A stretch of DNA of 64,000 bases from Methylomonas montana (lineage in GTDB: Bacteria > Pseudomonadota > Gammaproteobacteria > Methylococcales > Methylomonadaceae). The stretch covers positions 4,464,001 to 4,528,000 of the forward strand of contig NZ_CP129884.1 in the NCBI RefSeq assembly GCF_030490285.1, read 5' to 3'. A program made the position numbers and the translations under genes. The notes beneath the pieces were generated by a model, which did no database searches, was not told the DNA's origin, and worked only from the letters and a program-made list of their open reading frames with translations. Shown here in pieces: positions 1-9,589 of this stretch; the first letter of the stretch is position 1, and the number at the start of each line of letters is the position of its first letter.

Positions 1-39
1 TGCACCAAGCTAAAAGTTCAAACCTAGCCAAATGCACAA

Positions 40-486
40 TCACCGGCAAACCTCCACCTCAAACACCGTCCCCTTTATCGCTACCACCTTAACTTTCGCC
101 CCCATTGGACTATCCTCGCCATGTACTTTCCAGAACGTGTCGTCAACCTTGATCTTGCCCTGGCCGTTTTCGATAGGTGCAATTAGATTAAAAGTCCGGC
201 CGATGTATTGCGCGCCGCGCTTGTTCAATAAGGGATGATCGGTGGCCTCGACTGCGCGGGTGCGGGCATATTTACGCCAACCCAATACCGATAATACCGC
301 CAGCAAGGAAAACAACAGCAGTTGCACATTGAACGGCGTGACCGGGATTAACAAGACTACCGCGCCGACGATAAACGCCGATACCGCCAGCCACAGGAAA
401 AAGAAGCCGGTTACGACGATTTCCAAAGCCAAAAAGCCGACCGCCAGCACCCACCAATACCAAAACAGCACATCTTGTTCCGCCAT
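40..486 (-). CDS. NfeD-like membrane protein (YbbJ type)
   Basis: 148 residues. Three hydrophobic segments (about residues 7-25, 28-47 and 52-70) are followed by a soluble domain (about 85-148) of the size and pattern of the NfeD C-terminal OB fold. NfeD proteins sit in the inner membrane and work with SPFH/stomatin partners in membrane microdomain or quality-control functions. The partner SPFH gene lies directly upstream on the same strand with a 3-base gap, the usual NfeD-SPFH arrangement. The short form without an N-terminal ClpP-like protease domain matches the YbbJ class rather than the long NfeD class. Start ATG at 486. The family call is secure; the exact cellular role is inferred. Confidence 0.9.
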   Translation of the reverse strand: MAEQDVLFWYWWVLAVGFLALEIVVTGFFFLWLAVSAFIVGAVVLLIPVTPFNVQLLLFSLLAVLSVLGWRKYARTRAVEATDHPLLNKRGAQYIGRTFNLIAPIENGQGKIKVDDTFWKVHGEDSPMGAKVKVVAIKGTVFEVEVCR

Positions 487-489
487 GGC

Positions 490-1410
490 TTATCCCTTTT
501 TGCCCAGCGCTTCTTTAGCCAGTTCGCCGATACCGCCCAGCGCGCCGATCACGCTGGAAGCTTCCAGCGGCATGAAGATCAGCTTACTGTTGTTGGCCGA
601 GGCCACTTCTTTCAGAGACTCGATATATTTTTGGGCAACGAAGTAGTTGATGGCCTGCACATCGCCTTTGGCGATCGCTTCGGAGACCATCTGCGTCGCT
701 CTGGCTTCGGCTTCTGCCAGCCGTTCGCGGGCTTCCGCATCGCGAAACGCGGCTTCCTTCCTGCCTTCGGCATCCAGAATCGCGCCTTGTTTCAAGCCTT
801 CGGCTTTCAAAATTTCCGCTTGGCGCAAGCCTTCGGCTTCCAGAATCTGCGCGCGCTTTTCCCGTTCGGCTTTCATTTGCCGGGCCATGGAGTCGACCAA
901 ATCTTTGGGCGGCGCGATGTCCTTGATTTCGATCCGGGTAACTTTAATCCCCCACGGTGAGGTCGCCTCGTCGACCACGTTCAACAGGCGGGCATTGATC
1001 TCGTCACGGCGCGATAACAGTTCGTCCAGGTCCATCGATCCCATCACGGTGCGGATATTGGTCATCACCAGATTGATGATCGCCATATCCAGGTAAGTAA
1101 TCTCATAAGCGGCCTTGGCGGCATCCATGATCTGGTAAAACACCACGCCGTCGACCCGGACCATGGCATTGTCTTTGGTAATCACCTCCTGCGAAGGCAC
1201 ATCCAGCACTTGCTCCATCATATTCAGCTTGCGGCCGATGCGATCGATGATCGGCATGATGATGTTAAGGCCCGGAGTCAACGTATTGGTGTATTTACCA
1301 AAACGCTCGACGGTGTATTCCATGCCTTGCGGCACGGACTTGACGCTCATGAACACCATCAAAATGGCGAACACCAACAACACTGTTACGAATAAACCAA
1401 AGCCGCCCAT
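490..1410 (-). CDS. qmcA: SPFH/stomatin-family membrane protein (QmcA-like)
   Basis: 306 residues. One N-terminal membrane anchor (about residues 5-22) is followed by an SPFH/band-7 domain (about 25-180), then a long charged helical region with repeated AEGL/AEG and EAR units (about 185-240), and a short hydrophobic tail rich in Gly and Ala. This is the layout and length of QmcA/stomatin proteins, which oligomerise at the inner membrane and in E. coli associate with FtsH-HflKC. It is first in a two-gene unit with the NfeD partner. Start ATG at 1410 is preceded by AGGAGG-like sequence. The gene symbol is by family resemblance to E. coli QmcA (YbbK). Confidence 0.88.
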   Translation of the reverse strand: MGGFGLFVTVLLVFAILMVFMSVKSVPQGMEYTVERFGKYTNTLTPGLNIIMPIIDRIGRKLNMMEQVLDVPSQEVITKDNAMVRVDGVVFYQIMDAAKAAYEITYLDMAIINLVMTNIRTVMGSMDLDELLSRRDEINARLLNVVDEATSPWGIKVTRIEIKDIAPPKDLVDSMARQMKAEREKRAQILEAEGLRQAEILKAEGLKQGAILDAEGRKEAAFRDAEARERLAEAEARATQMVSEAIAKGDVQAINYFVAQKYIESLKEVASANNSKLIFMPLEASSVIGALGGIGELAKEALGKKG

Positions 1411-1511
1411 AGCGCCTCCTAAATGGTGAATATGAATTGTTTATTGCCAACGGTCACGTCGCTAATAATAATGTATGTCTCTTTAACTTGCTGGAAACAG
1501 GGTTCCGATTC

Positions 1512-1772
1512 ATGAATACTTTGATCTACTACAGTTTTAACGTGATGATATTGGCGGTGGTTATATTGATCGTCGGTCTGATCAAGCCCAAGTGGATACT
1601 GCTGTGGATGGACAAACCCGGCCGCTTGCCTGTCATGGCCATTGCCGGCGCTATTTTCATGGCCGGCGCGGTGATGTTCGGCGAAGGCAATAAACAGTTG
1701 CAACAGCAAAAAACCGAACAAGCCCAGAAAGCTCCGCAAAAACCGGGTGCCGAGGTGCCGGATTTACATTGA
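1512..1772 (+). CDS. Small two-helix membrane protein, unknown function
   Basis: 86 residues from the ATG at 1512. The frame is open from 1437, but the extra N-terminus lacks membrane or signal character and 1512 puts a hydrophobic segment right at the N-terminus. Two likely transmembrane helices (about residues 6-24 and 42-58) are followed by a polar tail rich in Gln, Lys and Pro. It is divergent from the SPFH gene and convergent with the transglutaminase gene. Similar short proteins are common as hypothetical membrane proteins in gammaproteobacteria. I recognise no family and assign no function. Confidence 0.6.
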   Translation: MNTLIYYSFNVMILAVVILIVGLIKPKWILLWMDKPGRLPVMAIAGAIFMAGAVMFGEGNKQLQQQKTEQAQKAPQKPGAEVPDLH

Positions 1773-1785
1773 TAGCCCGTAGCTT

Positions 1786-3738
1786 TTAAACGCGCAGGCC
1801 GGCGATCAGGGTTTTTAAGGCCTGCAAATCGTTTGCTTGGGCGAGGGATTCATAGCGCAAACGCACAAAAATAGCGGTAATCCGTTCGATCTGCTCCGCC
1901 AAATCCGGGCGCAGGCTTTTGGCGCGTTCCGCCAAGGTGTTGGGGCCGTCGCCCACAGCAATGTCAATACCGGCCTTGCTCAGCTTACGACAAAACTGCC
2001 GGTACAGCCGCAGTGCCGGATCGCTACGCCGGCGGCCGGGCCGTAACAAACGCCAGGCCAATAAGCCACCGATCAAACCGATGCTTGCCAGTAAGCAATA
2101 GCCTAGCTTGACAAAATTATCGATGCCCAGGCTCTGCAAAAACGCGCGCTGATTGACCGTATCGTAGTTAATAATCCAGCGCTGCCAGTTGTAATCAATA
2201 CTTTGCCAGAGTTGCCGGCTGCGTTGCAGCCAGGACAAAGTTTCGGCATCGAGTTGCACCCGGCTGAAATTGACCGCGCCGCTGGCGATCTGCAAGTCCA
2301 CGTTGACGCCCTGCTCGACTCGTTCCGGGGCAATGGCGGCGGTCGGGTCGAATCGGACCCAGCCACGCCCTTCCAGCCAGGCTTCCGCCCAGGCATGGGC
2401 ATTGGCTTGTCTGATCTCCAGAAAGCCGCCGAGATGGTTAAGCTGCCCGCCTTGATAGCCGCCCACCACTCGCGCCGGTATTTCCGCCACTCGCAGCAAA
2501 TAGACAAACGCCGTCGCGTAGTGACTGCAAAAACCGGCGCGGCGCTCGAACAGAAAAGTCTCGATGGGGCGGTCCGGCATGGGCTCAGGGCTTAAGGTGT
2601 AATGAAAATTTTCCTGCCGGAAATATTGCAACAGATTGCCGATGAACGCTTCCGGCTTGGTTTGATTGCCTTGTAATTGCTTGACCAGTTCCAGGGTTTT
2701 TTCCGAGGGCTTGTCGGGTAGTTGCAAGCTTTCCCGCCGTTCTGTCTTGCTGATGTCGCCGGTATTGTAAGCGGGTGAGGAAGAAATTCGATACTCAGCC
2801 CGGTCGCCGGGATTTTTGTTGGTGATCAGCTGATACAGACCATTGCGGCGCAAGCCCGTTGGAAACTGAGTGGACATATCCAGCGCAAACACCCAGCGCT
2901 GTCTTTGCGGCTCCATCATCAGCGTGTAGTCGTAAGCCTGGCCTTCGAAAACCGGTTGGTCCGGGTTGTTTTCCCGGCCCAAATCCGGCGGCGCCTTCCA
3001 GCGCACACCGTCAGTATTGGCATAGACCGGCCCCCGCCAATACAGTTGCGATGGCGGCGGCAAGTCGCCGTCGAACTTGACCCTGAACACCAGCTCCGGC
3101 GACAGGCTCAATTCGGCGATGGCACCGGGTTCCAAGGTGTTGCTGAGACCGCTCTTAGCGTGGTTCTCATCGTCCAGCCAGCTCCAGCGCGGCGCTTCCA
3201 AGCGCGGAAACAACACGAATAACACTAAGGCCAGCGGCAGGCTTTGCAGGATAATCGTCGCCGAGGTCTTCAATGCCGCCAGAGTTTGGGGCGCCTGGCT
3301 GTTCTGGGTAATCAAGGTCGCTAACAGCACCCCGCAGACCAGTAGAATGTAAAGCGCCATTAAAATGCTTTCTTCGTAAAGAAACTGGGTGGCGGCAACG
3401 ATGAACGCCAAATAAACGATCACATACACATCACGCTTGCCGTGAATTTCCAGCAGCTTCAAGCCCAGCGCCACCACGAACAAACCGGTGCCGGCATCGC
3501 GGCCGAACACGGCATGTTGTTGTGTGTACAACAGGCCGATGCCGCTCAGCATTAACACAAACACCCCAATACGGTTCGGTAAGTATTTTGGCTGCCAAAT
3601 CCCAAGCAAACGCCAGATCAGCATCAGCATGAAAAAGCCGAACAACAAGGGCGGAATATGCCAGGCATGCGGTAGCGTGATCAATCCTATCGATCCGAGC
3701 AGAAACAACAGCAAGCGTACGGAAAGCGGATTGGACAT
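1786..3738 (-). CDS. TgpA-type transglutaminase-like membrane protein (DUF3488)
   Basis: About 650 residues. The first 190 or so hold several hydrophobic helices. They are followed by a periplasmic region with a transglutaminase-like core: Cys near 404 in AGFCSHYA, His near 449 in NAHAWAEAW and Asp near 464 in WVRFDPTAA form the expected Cys-His-Asp triad. A further membrane helix lies near residue 550 and a cytoplasmic DUF4129-like tail ends the protein. This is the layout of Pseudomonas TgpA. It is third in a moxR-DUF58-tgpA operon, a very common trio. Two starts are possible: 3768 (overlapping the DUF58 gene) or ATG 3738, two bases after the DUF58 stop; I prefer 3738. The in vivo substrate of this group is not established. 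Confidence 0.9.
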   Translation of the reverse strand: MSNPLSVRLLLFLLGSIGLITLPHAWHIPPLLFGFFMLMLIWRLLGIWQPKYLPNRIGVFVLMLSGIGLLYTQQHAVFGRDAGTGLFVVALGLKLLEIHGKRDVYVIVYLAFIVAATQFLYEESILMALYILLVCGVLLATLITQNSQAPQTLAALKTSATIILQSLPLALVLFVLFPRLEAPRWSWLDDENHAKSGLSNTLEPGAIAELSLSPELVFRVKFDGDLPPPSQLYWRGPVYANTDGVRWKAPPDLGRENNPDQPVFEGQAYDYTLMMEPQRQRWVFALDMSTQFPTGLRRNGLYQLITNKNPGDRAEYRISSSPAYNTGDISKTERRESLQLPDKPSEKTLELVKQLQGNQTKPEAFIGNLLQYFRQENFHYTLSPEPMPDRPIETFLFERRAGFCSHYATAFVYLLRVAEIPARVVGGYQGGQLNHLGGFLEIRQANAHAWAEAWLEGRGWVRFDPTAAIAPERVEQGVNVDLQIASGAVNFSRVQLDAETLSWLQRSRQLWQSIDYNWQRWIINYDTVNQRAFLQSLGIDNFVKLGYCLLASIGLIGGLLAWRLLRPGRRRSDPALRLYRQFCRKLSKAGIDIAVGDGPNTLAERAKSLRPDLAEQIERITAIFVRLRYESLAQANDLQALKTLIAGLRV

Positions 3739-3740
3739 GT

Positions 3741-4691
3741 TCAAAACAGCGCCAGGGCTTGCAGACATTGCCGATAATGCCCGGCACCGTTATTCGGCGG
3801 CAGGCGCTGGCTCGGCAGGATTAGGCCGTAACGCAATCCGGCCTGCTCGGCATCCACCACCCAACGGCATAACTGACTCAGACGCTCTTCCAACTGATGG
3901 CCGGGCGCGGACTGAAAATCCAGCCACAATTCGCTAGTGCTGGCGCCGCTGTATTGCTTGCTATGCACGCCCTGGCCTTTGGCAAAGGCTTTCCAATGAA
4001 TTTGCCGGATCGCATCGCCCTGCTGGTAAGCTCTTAAACCGTAAAATTCGTCTCCATTCCGGCGGTTTTGACCCTGTTTGCCCTGTCCGCCGTCACTTTC
4101 CGGAAACGGCAATAGTTGGCTGGCCGGTTTGGGATATACCAGCAACGGGCTATCGAATCGCAACGGCGCCCAAGCGCGAAACAAACCCAAGGGATAAGCG
4201 CTGGAAATAGTCAGCGTGTCCGGCAGTTGCCAACCACGGCGTTGCGTGACTTGATACAGCGTCACAGTTTGGCTTTGCTCGGCAGCCAAGCTTAACGACA
4301 GTTCAGTTTGTAACGCCAATGCCAAGGCAAAGCGCGGCTGCGAACTAGGATTGGCTATCTGAAAATTAAATGGGCCGGCTTGGCCGGCAAACACCGCTTG
4401 CTGACGACCGGGCTGCACCACTAAACCAGCCAACGATTTGAAGCTGTGCAGGATAGTCACGAAAAAAATACTAGCCAACAAAAAACCCAGTAAATAAGCC
4501 AGATTGTTGTTGTAGACAAAACCAATCAGCAACAGCAGTAAAATCAACAGCACAAAAAACAGACCGCGCCGAGTCGGCAAAATGAACACCCGGCGCTGAT
4601 TCAAGGTGACAGGCCCGGCGGCTGGCGCCTCGCCGCGAATAAAGCGCGACAGTTTAAAACGCTGGGTTAACGATAAAGCCGTTTCGCTCAA
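3741..4691 (-). CDS. DUF58 domain protein
   Basis: 316 residues. After a basic N-terminus there is a hydrophobic hairpin (about residues 40-78), then a beta-rich region, and a DUF58 core with the family signature around residues 210-240 (GDEFYGLRAYQQGD followed by RQIHWKAFA). The C-terminal half resembles a von Willebrand-like fold. DUF58 proteins are almost always encoded between a MoxR ATPase and a transglutaminase, as here. The start overlaps the moxR stop by four bases, indicating translational coupling. A role as adaptor between the MoxR ATPase and a membrane or periplasmic process is inferred from context only. Confidence 0.9.
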   Translation of the reverse strand: MSETALSLTQRFKLSRFIRGEAPAAGPVTLNQRRVFILPTRRGLFFVLLILLLLLIGFVYNNNLAYLLGFLLASIFFVTILHSFKSLAGLVVQPGRQQAVFAGQAGPFNFQIANPSSQPRFALALALQTELSLSLAAEQSQTVTLYQVTQRRGWQLPDTLTISSAYPLGLFRAWAPLRFDSPLLVYPKPASQLLPFPESDGGQGKQGQNRRNGDEFYGLRAYQQGDAIRQIHWKAFAKGQGVHSKQYSGASTSELWLDFQSAPGHQLEERLSQLCRWVVDAEQAGLRYGLILPSQRLPPNNGAGHYRQCLQALALF

Positions 4692-5593
4692 AGGACGGGC
4701 ACGTGTTCAAGTATGGGCGCAACGATCACCGCCGAATCGCTGGCGCCGACATTCAAGCGATGTCCGGCTACTGCCGGCAAAACCGCTTGCAGGTCTTCCG
4801 GCAACACTGCCTGGCGTTTGTCGATAAAGGCCCAAGCCTTGGCGGCAGCCAGCAGGCCCAGACCGGCACGCGGCGACAGGCCGCTGGCATAATCGGCGGA
4901 CTGCCGACTATAGGCCAGGATGGCTTGCAGATAATCCAGTAAGGCCGGCGACACGTACACCTCGGCGGCGGCCTGTTGCAGGCTGGCCAATTGTGCGGGC
5001 TGTAAAGCCACCGGCAGATTCTCGATCAAGACATGCCGAGGCTGGCCGCTTAACAACTCGCGCTCGGCCAAAGGACTGGGGTAACCCAGCTCGATGCGCA
5101 TCAAAAACCGGTCAACTTGCGACTCCGGCAATGGAAAGGTGCCAATTTGATGAGCGGGATTTTGGGTGGCGATCACAAAAAACGGTTGCGGCAATGGATA
5201 AGTACGGCCTTCAACGGTAACCTGGCGCTCTTCCATCGCTTCCAATAGGGCGCTTTGCGCTTTGGGTGTGGCTCGATTGATTTCGTCTGCCAGAATCATT
5301 TGTTTAAAAACCGGCCCAGGATGGAAGCTGAACACTTGTTGGTGGGCATCGAACACCGTGGAACCGACGATGTCGGCCGGCAGAATATCGCTGGTAAATT
5401 GAATCCGCTGATACTCCAGGCCAAACAAGCGCGCCAGCGTATGCGACAAAGTAGTTTTGCCGACACCGGGAATATCCTCGATCAGCAAATGGCCTTTGGC
5501 CAGCAAGCAACACACCGCCAGCCGAATTTGTTGTTGTTTACCGAGAATGATTTGATTGGCGGCGGCTAGTAAATGATCGAGAGCAAGGTCCAT
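4688..5593 (-). CDS. MoxR-family AAA+ ATPase
   Basis: 301 residues, the usual length for stand-alone MoxR ATPases. Walker A is visible near residue 41 (GVGKTTLSH), Walker B near 106 (LADEINRA), and the sensor-1/arginine-finger region follows (VIATQNPAHQ, then ESQVDRFLMRI). MoxR proteins act as chaperone-like ATPases, often with VWA/DUF58 partners. It is the first gene of the moxR-DUF58-transglutaminase operon. The 150-base gap to the divergent DksA-like gene should hold the promoters for both. The family call is firm, the client protein unknown. Confidence 0.93.
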   Translation of the reverse strand: MDLALDHLLAAANQIILGKQQQIRLAVCCLLAKGHLLIEDIPGVGKTTLSHTLARLFGLEYQRIQFTSDILPADIVGSTVFDAHQQVFSFHPGPVFKQMILADEINRATPKAQSALLEAMEERQVTVEGRTYPLPQPFFVIATQNPAHQIGTFPLPESQVDRFLMRIELGYPSPLAERELLSGQPRHVLIENLPVALQPAQLASLQQAAAEVYVSPALLDYLQAILAYSRQSADYASGLSPRAGLGLLAAAKAWAFIDKRQAVLPEDLQAVLPAVAGHRLNVGASDSAVIVAPILEHVPVL

Positions 5594-5743
5594 TGTGCAA
5601 AAGACAAAAAATGTGAATGGGTTCGAGTATAGATCAGCTTGGTTGCGCCTGCCATCGGCTTCATTGTATAAACCTAAAGATTAGACACCCGGTCCGATGT
5701 GGCCCGTTAAACAGACCCATGCAGCCCCGCTGCGGAGATTGTC

Positions 5744-6088
5744 ATGAAAGAGTATGAAGAAGTTCGCGACCAGTTATTGAATATGCTGGAAGAATTGGAC
5801 GATAGGCTGGGGAAAATCACCGACGACGTCAAACACACCGACAACCCGCTGACTCAGGACTTTTCCGAACAAGCAACCGAAACCGAAAACGACGAAGTAT
5901 TGGATGCGCTGGGCAATGCCGCCCGCGATGAAGTCGAGAAAATCAAGCAAGCCATCTCGCGAATCGACGCCGGCACCTACGGCATCTGCCTGGGCTGCGG
6001 CGAGCCGATTAAAAAAGAACGCCTGGCCGTATTGCCTTACGCCAATCTGTGCATCCGTTGCGCCGAACGCAGCAGCCCACACCATTAG
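5744..6088 (+). CDS. DksA/TraR-family zinc-finger protein
   Basis: 114 residues. A helical, acidic N-terminal two thirds is followed by a C4-type zinc finger with two CxxC pairs (CLGC and CIRC, 17 residues between pairs), typical of the DksA/TraR family. It is shorter than E. coli DksA (151 residues), placing it among the TraR/YbiI-like or short DksA paralogues. DksA proteins enter the RNA polymerase secondary channel. Whether this one binds polymerase cannot be told from sequence. The ATG at 5744 has a GGAG eight bases upstream. It stands alone, ahead of pilT. Confidence 0.85.
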   Translation: MKEYEEVRDQLLNMLEELDDRLGKITDDVKHTDNPLTQDFSEQATETENDEVLDALGNAARDEVEKIKQAISRIDAGTYGICLGCGEPIKKERLAVLPYANLCIRCAERSSPHH

Positions 6089-6210
6089 TAGCGCCCGCTA
6101 TCTGCACGGTAAGGAGCCACAACAATGCGGCGCGCCGATTAAGCCCGCCTGTTTTAATTTGTGTACTATCCTTGCCGACGATCATTCCTTTTATCGCTGG
6201 GACATAAACC

Positions 6211-7248
6211 ATGGATATTGCCGAACTGTTGACCTTTTCCGTCAAAAACAAAGCCTCAGACTTGCATCTTTCCGCCGGCCTGCCACCGATGATTCGGGTG
6301 GATGGCGACATCCGCCGCATTAATATCCCGGCCTTGAATCACAAGGAAGTCCACGCGCTGATTTACGACATCATGAACGACAAGCAGCGCCGTGATTACG
6401 AGGAATTTCTGGAAACCGACTTTTCCTTCGCCTTGCCCGGCGTGGCCCGTTTCCGGGTGAACGCTTTCAATCAGGATAGAGGCGCCGGCGCGGTGTTCAG
6501 GACCATTCCCTCGAAAGTGCTGACGCTGGAAGACCTGAACGCCCCCAAGTTTTTTGCGGAACTTTGCACAAAACCGCGCGGACTGATTCTGGTCACCGGC
6601 CCGACCGGTTCCGGTAAATCGACCACACTGGCGGCGATGGTGAATCATATCAACAACAATGATTACGCCCATATTCTCACCGTCGAAGATCCCATCGAGT
6701 TTGTACACGAAAGCCAAAAATGCCTGATCAACCAGCGTGAAGTGCATAGAGACACGCTGGGCTTCAACGAAGCCTTGCGCTCGGCTTTGCGGGAAGATCC
6801 TGACATCATTCTGGTCGGCGAGATGCGTGACCTGGAAACTATCCGGTTGGCCCTGACCGCCGCAGAAACCGGTCACTTGGTGTTCGGCACCCTGCACACC
6901 ACCTCGGCCGCGAAAACCATAGACCGGATCATCGACGTGTTTCCGGCCGCCGAAAAAGACATGATTCGGGCTATGCTGTCCGAGTCCCTGCAAGCGGTTA
7001 TCTCGCAAACGCTTTTGAAAAAAGTCGGCGGTGGCCGGATCGCCGCGCACGAAATCATGGTCGGCACCCCGGCGATTCGCAACTTGATCCGCGAAGCCAA
7101 GGTCGCGCAAATGTATTCGGCTATCCAAACCGGCCGCAAGGACGGTATGCAGACCCTGGATCAAAACCTGAAGGAATTGGTCGATAGAGGCCAGATCACC
7201 GCTAAAGCCGCGATGACCAGAGCTGTCAACAAAGATATGTTCCGTTAA
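6211..7248 (+). CDS. pilT: Type IV pilus retraction ATPase PilT
   Basis: 345 residues, the standard PilT length. An N-terminal PAS-like domain (about 1-100) precedes a RecA-like secretion ATPase core: Walker A GPTGSGKST near residue 131, the Asp box and Walker B region (DPDIILVGEMRD), and the His box (TAAETGHLVFGTLHT). The PilT-specific C-terminal AIRNLIRE motif is present near residue 288, which separates PilT from PilB. It powers pilus depolymerisation for twitching motility at the inner membrane. pilU follows after 13 bases with an AAGGAGG ribosome site, so the two are probably one operon. Confidence 0.97.
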   Translation: MDIAELLTFSVKNKASDLHLSAGLPPMIRVDGDIRRINIPALNHKEVHALIYDIMNDKQRRDYEEFLETDFSFALPGVARFRVNAFNQDRGAGAVFRTIPSKVLTLEDLNAPKFFAELCTKPRGLILVTGPTGSGKSTTLAAMVNHINNNDYAHILTVEDPIEFVHESQKCLINQREVHRDTLGFNEALRSALREDPDIILVGEMRDLETIRLALTAAETGHLVFGTLHTTSAAKTIDRIIDVFPAAEKDMIRAMLSESLQAVISQTLLKKVGGGRIAAHEIMVGTPAIRNLIREAKVAQMYSAIQTGRKDGMQTLDQNLKELVDRGQITAKAAMTRAVNKDMFR

Positions 7249-7261
7249 TTAAGGAGGCATC

Positions 7262-8404
7262 ATGGACTTTAAAGCCCTACTGGCCCTGATGGTTGAAAAG
7301 AAAGCATCCGACCTGTTCATTACCGCCGGCCGGCCGCCTTCCTTTAAAATCGATGGCAGAATCGTCGAGGTCTCGAAAACGCTACTGACCGAGGAGCAGA
7401 CCTTGGCTCTGGTGAATAGCATCATGTCGCAACGGCAACGCGACGAATTTGAGAATACCAAGGAATGTCAGTTTGCCTTGAGCGTCCATGAGCTGGGCCG
7501 GTTCCGGGTCAGCGCGTTCACCCAGCGCGATGCGGCCGGCATGGTGCTGAGACGCATCGAAACCACTATTCCCACGTCTGAAGATCTGCACTTGCCGCCG
7601 GTATTGAAAGAACTGATCATGCAAAAACGCGGCCTAGTCATCTTTGTCGGTGCGACCGGCACCGGTAAATCGACCTCGCTGGCTGCGTTGATCCGCCACC
7701 GCAACGAAAACAGTAGCGGCCATATCATCTCCATCGAAGACCCGATCGAGTTCATGCATCCGCACAAGGGTTGCATCATCACCCAGCGTGAAGTCGGACT
7801 GGACACCGAGTCGTTCGAAGTCGCGCTGAAAAACACCCTGCGGCAAGCGCCGGACGTGATTCTGATCGGTGAGGTTAGAAGCCGGGAAACCATGCAGCAC
7901 GCCATTACCTTTGCCGAAACCGGCCATCTGTGCGTTTGCACCTTGCATGCCAATAACGCCAACCAGGCCTTGGACAGGATTCTGCATTTCTTCCCGGACG
8001 AGATGCACGGCCAGTTGTTCATGGATTTATCGTTAAACCTGCGCGGCATCGTCGCGCAACAGCTGATCAAGCGCGCCGACGGCAAGGGCCGCTATCCCGC
8101 CATCGAAATTCTGCTGAATACTCCCCTGGTAGGGGATTTGATCCGCAAGGGCGAAGTGCATAAGCTGAAAGAGTTGATGAAAAACTCCCGTGAGCACGGC
8201 ATGCAGACTTTCGATCAGGCGCTTTACGATCTGTATGTGGCCGGCAAAATCAGTTACGATGATGCGCTACAATCTGCCGATTCTCGTAACGAAGTCCGGT
8301 TGATGATCAAACTTGGCGCCGAGAACGCTCAGTTCGACAACTCCGAAATGAAATTGACCGACGATCCTGACGAGGGCACCAATCTGTATAACACGCCGAG
8401 GTAA
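7262..8404 (+). CDS. pilU: PilT-like retraction ATPase PilU
   Basis: 380 residues. Same ATPase layout as the preceding PilT, with Walker A GATGTGKST near residue 130, Asp box (DPIEFMHPHKG) and His box (TFAETGHLCVCTLHA). It has the longer acidic C-terminal tail of PilU and lacks the AIRNLIRE motif (it reads LVGDLIRKGE at that place). PilU is the PilT-dependent accessory retraction motor in Pseudomonas and relatives. It starts at ATG 7262 behind a near-perfect ribosome site (AAGGAGGC). The pilT-pilU order is the usual one. Confidence 0.95.
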   Translation: MDFKALLALMVEKKASDLFITAGRPPSFKIDGRIVEVSKTLLTEEQTLALVNSIMSQRQRDEFENTKECQFALSVHELGRFRVSAFTQRDAAGMVLRRIETTIPTSEDLHLPPVLKELIMQKRGLVIFVGATGTGKSTSLAALIRHRNENSSGHIISIEDPIEFMHPHKGCIITQREVGLDTESFEVALKNTLRQAPDVILIGEVRSRETMQHAITFAETGHLCVCTLHANNANQALDRILHFFPDEMHGQLFMDLSLNLRGIVAQQLIKRADGKGRYPAIEILLNTPLVGDLIRKGEVHKLKELMKNSREHGMQTFDQALYDLYVAGKISYDDALQSADSRNEVRLMIKLGAENAQFDNSEMKLTDDPDEGTNLYNTPR

Positions 8405-8412
8405 CCGTTCGC

Positions 8413-9582
8413 TTGCAAAAACCTAGTTCCAGACACTTCGTCAAACTGTCCCTATTCATCGCCCTGCTGAGCGGTTGCGCCACGCAACCGCCGGCCGAGC
8501 GCAACCCCAGCAATTGGGCCAAAAATCCCACGCAACAAACCGCTCCCAGCCAGTCGCGCACCGCTAATCCCGACCTGCGGCCGTTCGCCAGCGTCGGCGG
8601 CTATCATGCTTCGATCGTGAGCGGCGATTACGCCGGCTATCCGGCTCTGAATCAGTTCATCGAGCAGATGGTACAGAAGCACGGCTTCAGCCGCGAGTAT
8701 CTGCAAGGCTTGTTTTCCGTTGCTAAACGCAAGCAGTGGACGCTGGATTATCTGGCCAAATCCGACCAGGGCCTAAAAGGCAAGCCCAGCAAAGGCGGTT
8801 GGACCCGCTACCGCGCGCAGTTTCTGGACGACCGCCATATCGACGCCGGGGTGAGTTTCTGGCGAAAATATCAGCCCTCTCTGCAACGGGCCAGCCGGCA
8901 ATACGGGGTGCCGGCCGAATACATTCTAGGCATCATGGCCGTAGAAACCACCTTCGGCAGCTTCGTTGGCAACCATAAAATCATCGATGCGCTGACCACT
9001 TTGGGATTCGATTACCAGCGGCGTGGCGAGTATTTCCGCAGTGAACTGGAAAACTTTCTGGTGATGAGCCGCACTGAAGGTCTCGATCCCGGCAAGCCGG
9101 TCGGCTCATTTGCGGGCGCGATGGGTTTGGGCCAGTTCATGCCCAGCAGCTTTTTACAATGGGCGGTGGATTTTAACGGCGACGGCCGCCGCGATCTGTG
9201 GAATCCGGAAGATGCCATCGGCAGCGTGGCGAATTATTTTGCGCAACACGGCTGGCAACAAGGCCAGCCGATCGTCTCGGCAACGCGCGGCAGTTATAGC
9301 GGCATAGACAGCCTGGAACCCGGCGCAGACCATGCTTACCCTCTCAGCACCCTAACCCAAGCCGGTATCGAACCTGCCGTTCCATGCAATTGCGATTATC
9401 CGCTACGCTTGTTATTGCTCAGGCATCAAAGCAATGACGAATACTTGCTTGGGCATCCCAATTTTTATGTGATCACCCGCTATAACCAGAGCACGCATTA
9501 TGCGATGGCAGTACATGAATTGGCGTTGGCGATTAAGAGTGGGTATCAGAGGGTGGCTGTTAATCGGTCTGATGCTGGGTAA
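8413..9582 (+). CDS. mltB: Membrane-bound lytic murein transglycosylase B
   Basis: 389 residues from TTG 8413, the only start that keeps the signal peptide; no earlier ATG exists. A lipoprotein signal ends in a lipobox (LLSGC, Cys 22). The SLT-2 fold follows, with catalytic Glu near 178 in IMAVETTFGSF and the family segment MGLGQFMPSSF, then a putative calcium-binding loop (NGDGRRDLWNP). The enzyme cleaves peptidoglycan glycan strands at the outer membrane inner face. It starts eight bases after the pilU stop, so it may be co-transcribed. mltB/rlpA pairs occur in this group; here rlpA lies 41 kb away. Confidence 0.92.
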   Translation: MQKPSSRHFVKLSLFIALLSGCATQPPAERNPSNWAKNPTQQTAPSQSRTANPDLRPFASVGGYHASIVSGDYAGYPALNQFIEQMVQKHGFSREYLQGLFSVAKRKQWTLDYLAKSDQGLKGKPSKGGWTRYRAQFLDDRHIDAGVSFWRKYQPSLQRASRQYGVPAEYILGIMAVETTFGSFVGNHKIIDALTTLGFDYQRRGEYFRSELENFLVMSRTEGLDPGKPVGSFAGAMGLGQFMPSSFLQWAVDFNGDGRRDLWNPEDAIGSVANYFAQHGWQQGQPIVSATRGSYSGIDSLEPGADHAYPLSTLTQAGIEPAVPCNCDYPLRLLLLRHQSNDEYLLGHPNFYVITRYNQSTHYAMAVHELALAIKSGYQRVAVNRSDAG

Positions 9583-9589
9583 GGTTGGT

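Noticed and set aside
4606-4827. 73-residue plus-strand frame opposite the DUF58/moxR junction
   Set aside because: Antisense to two overlapping family genes; composition of a shadow frame.
6256-7164. 302-residue minus-strand frame opposite pilT
   Set aside because: Antisense to a secure pilT gene; His/Gln-rich shadow composition and no family.
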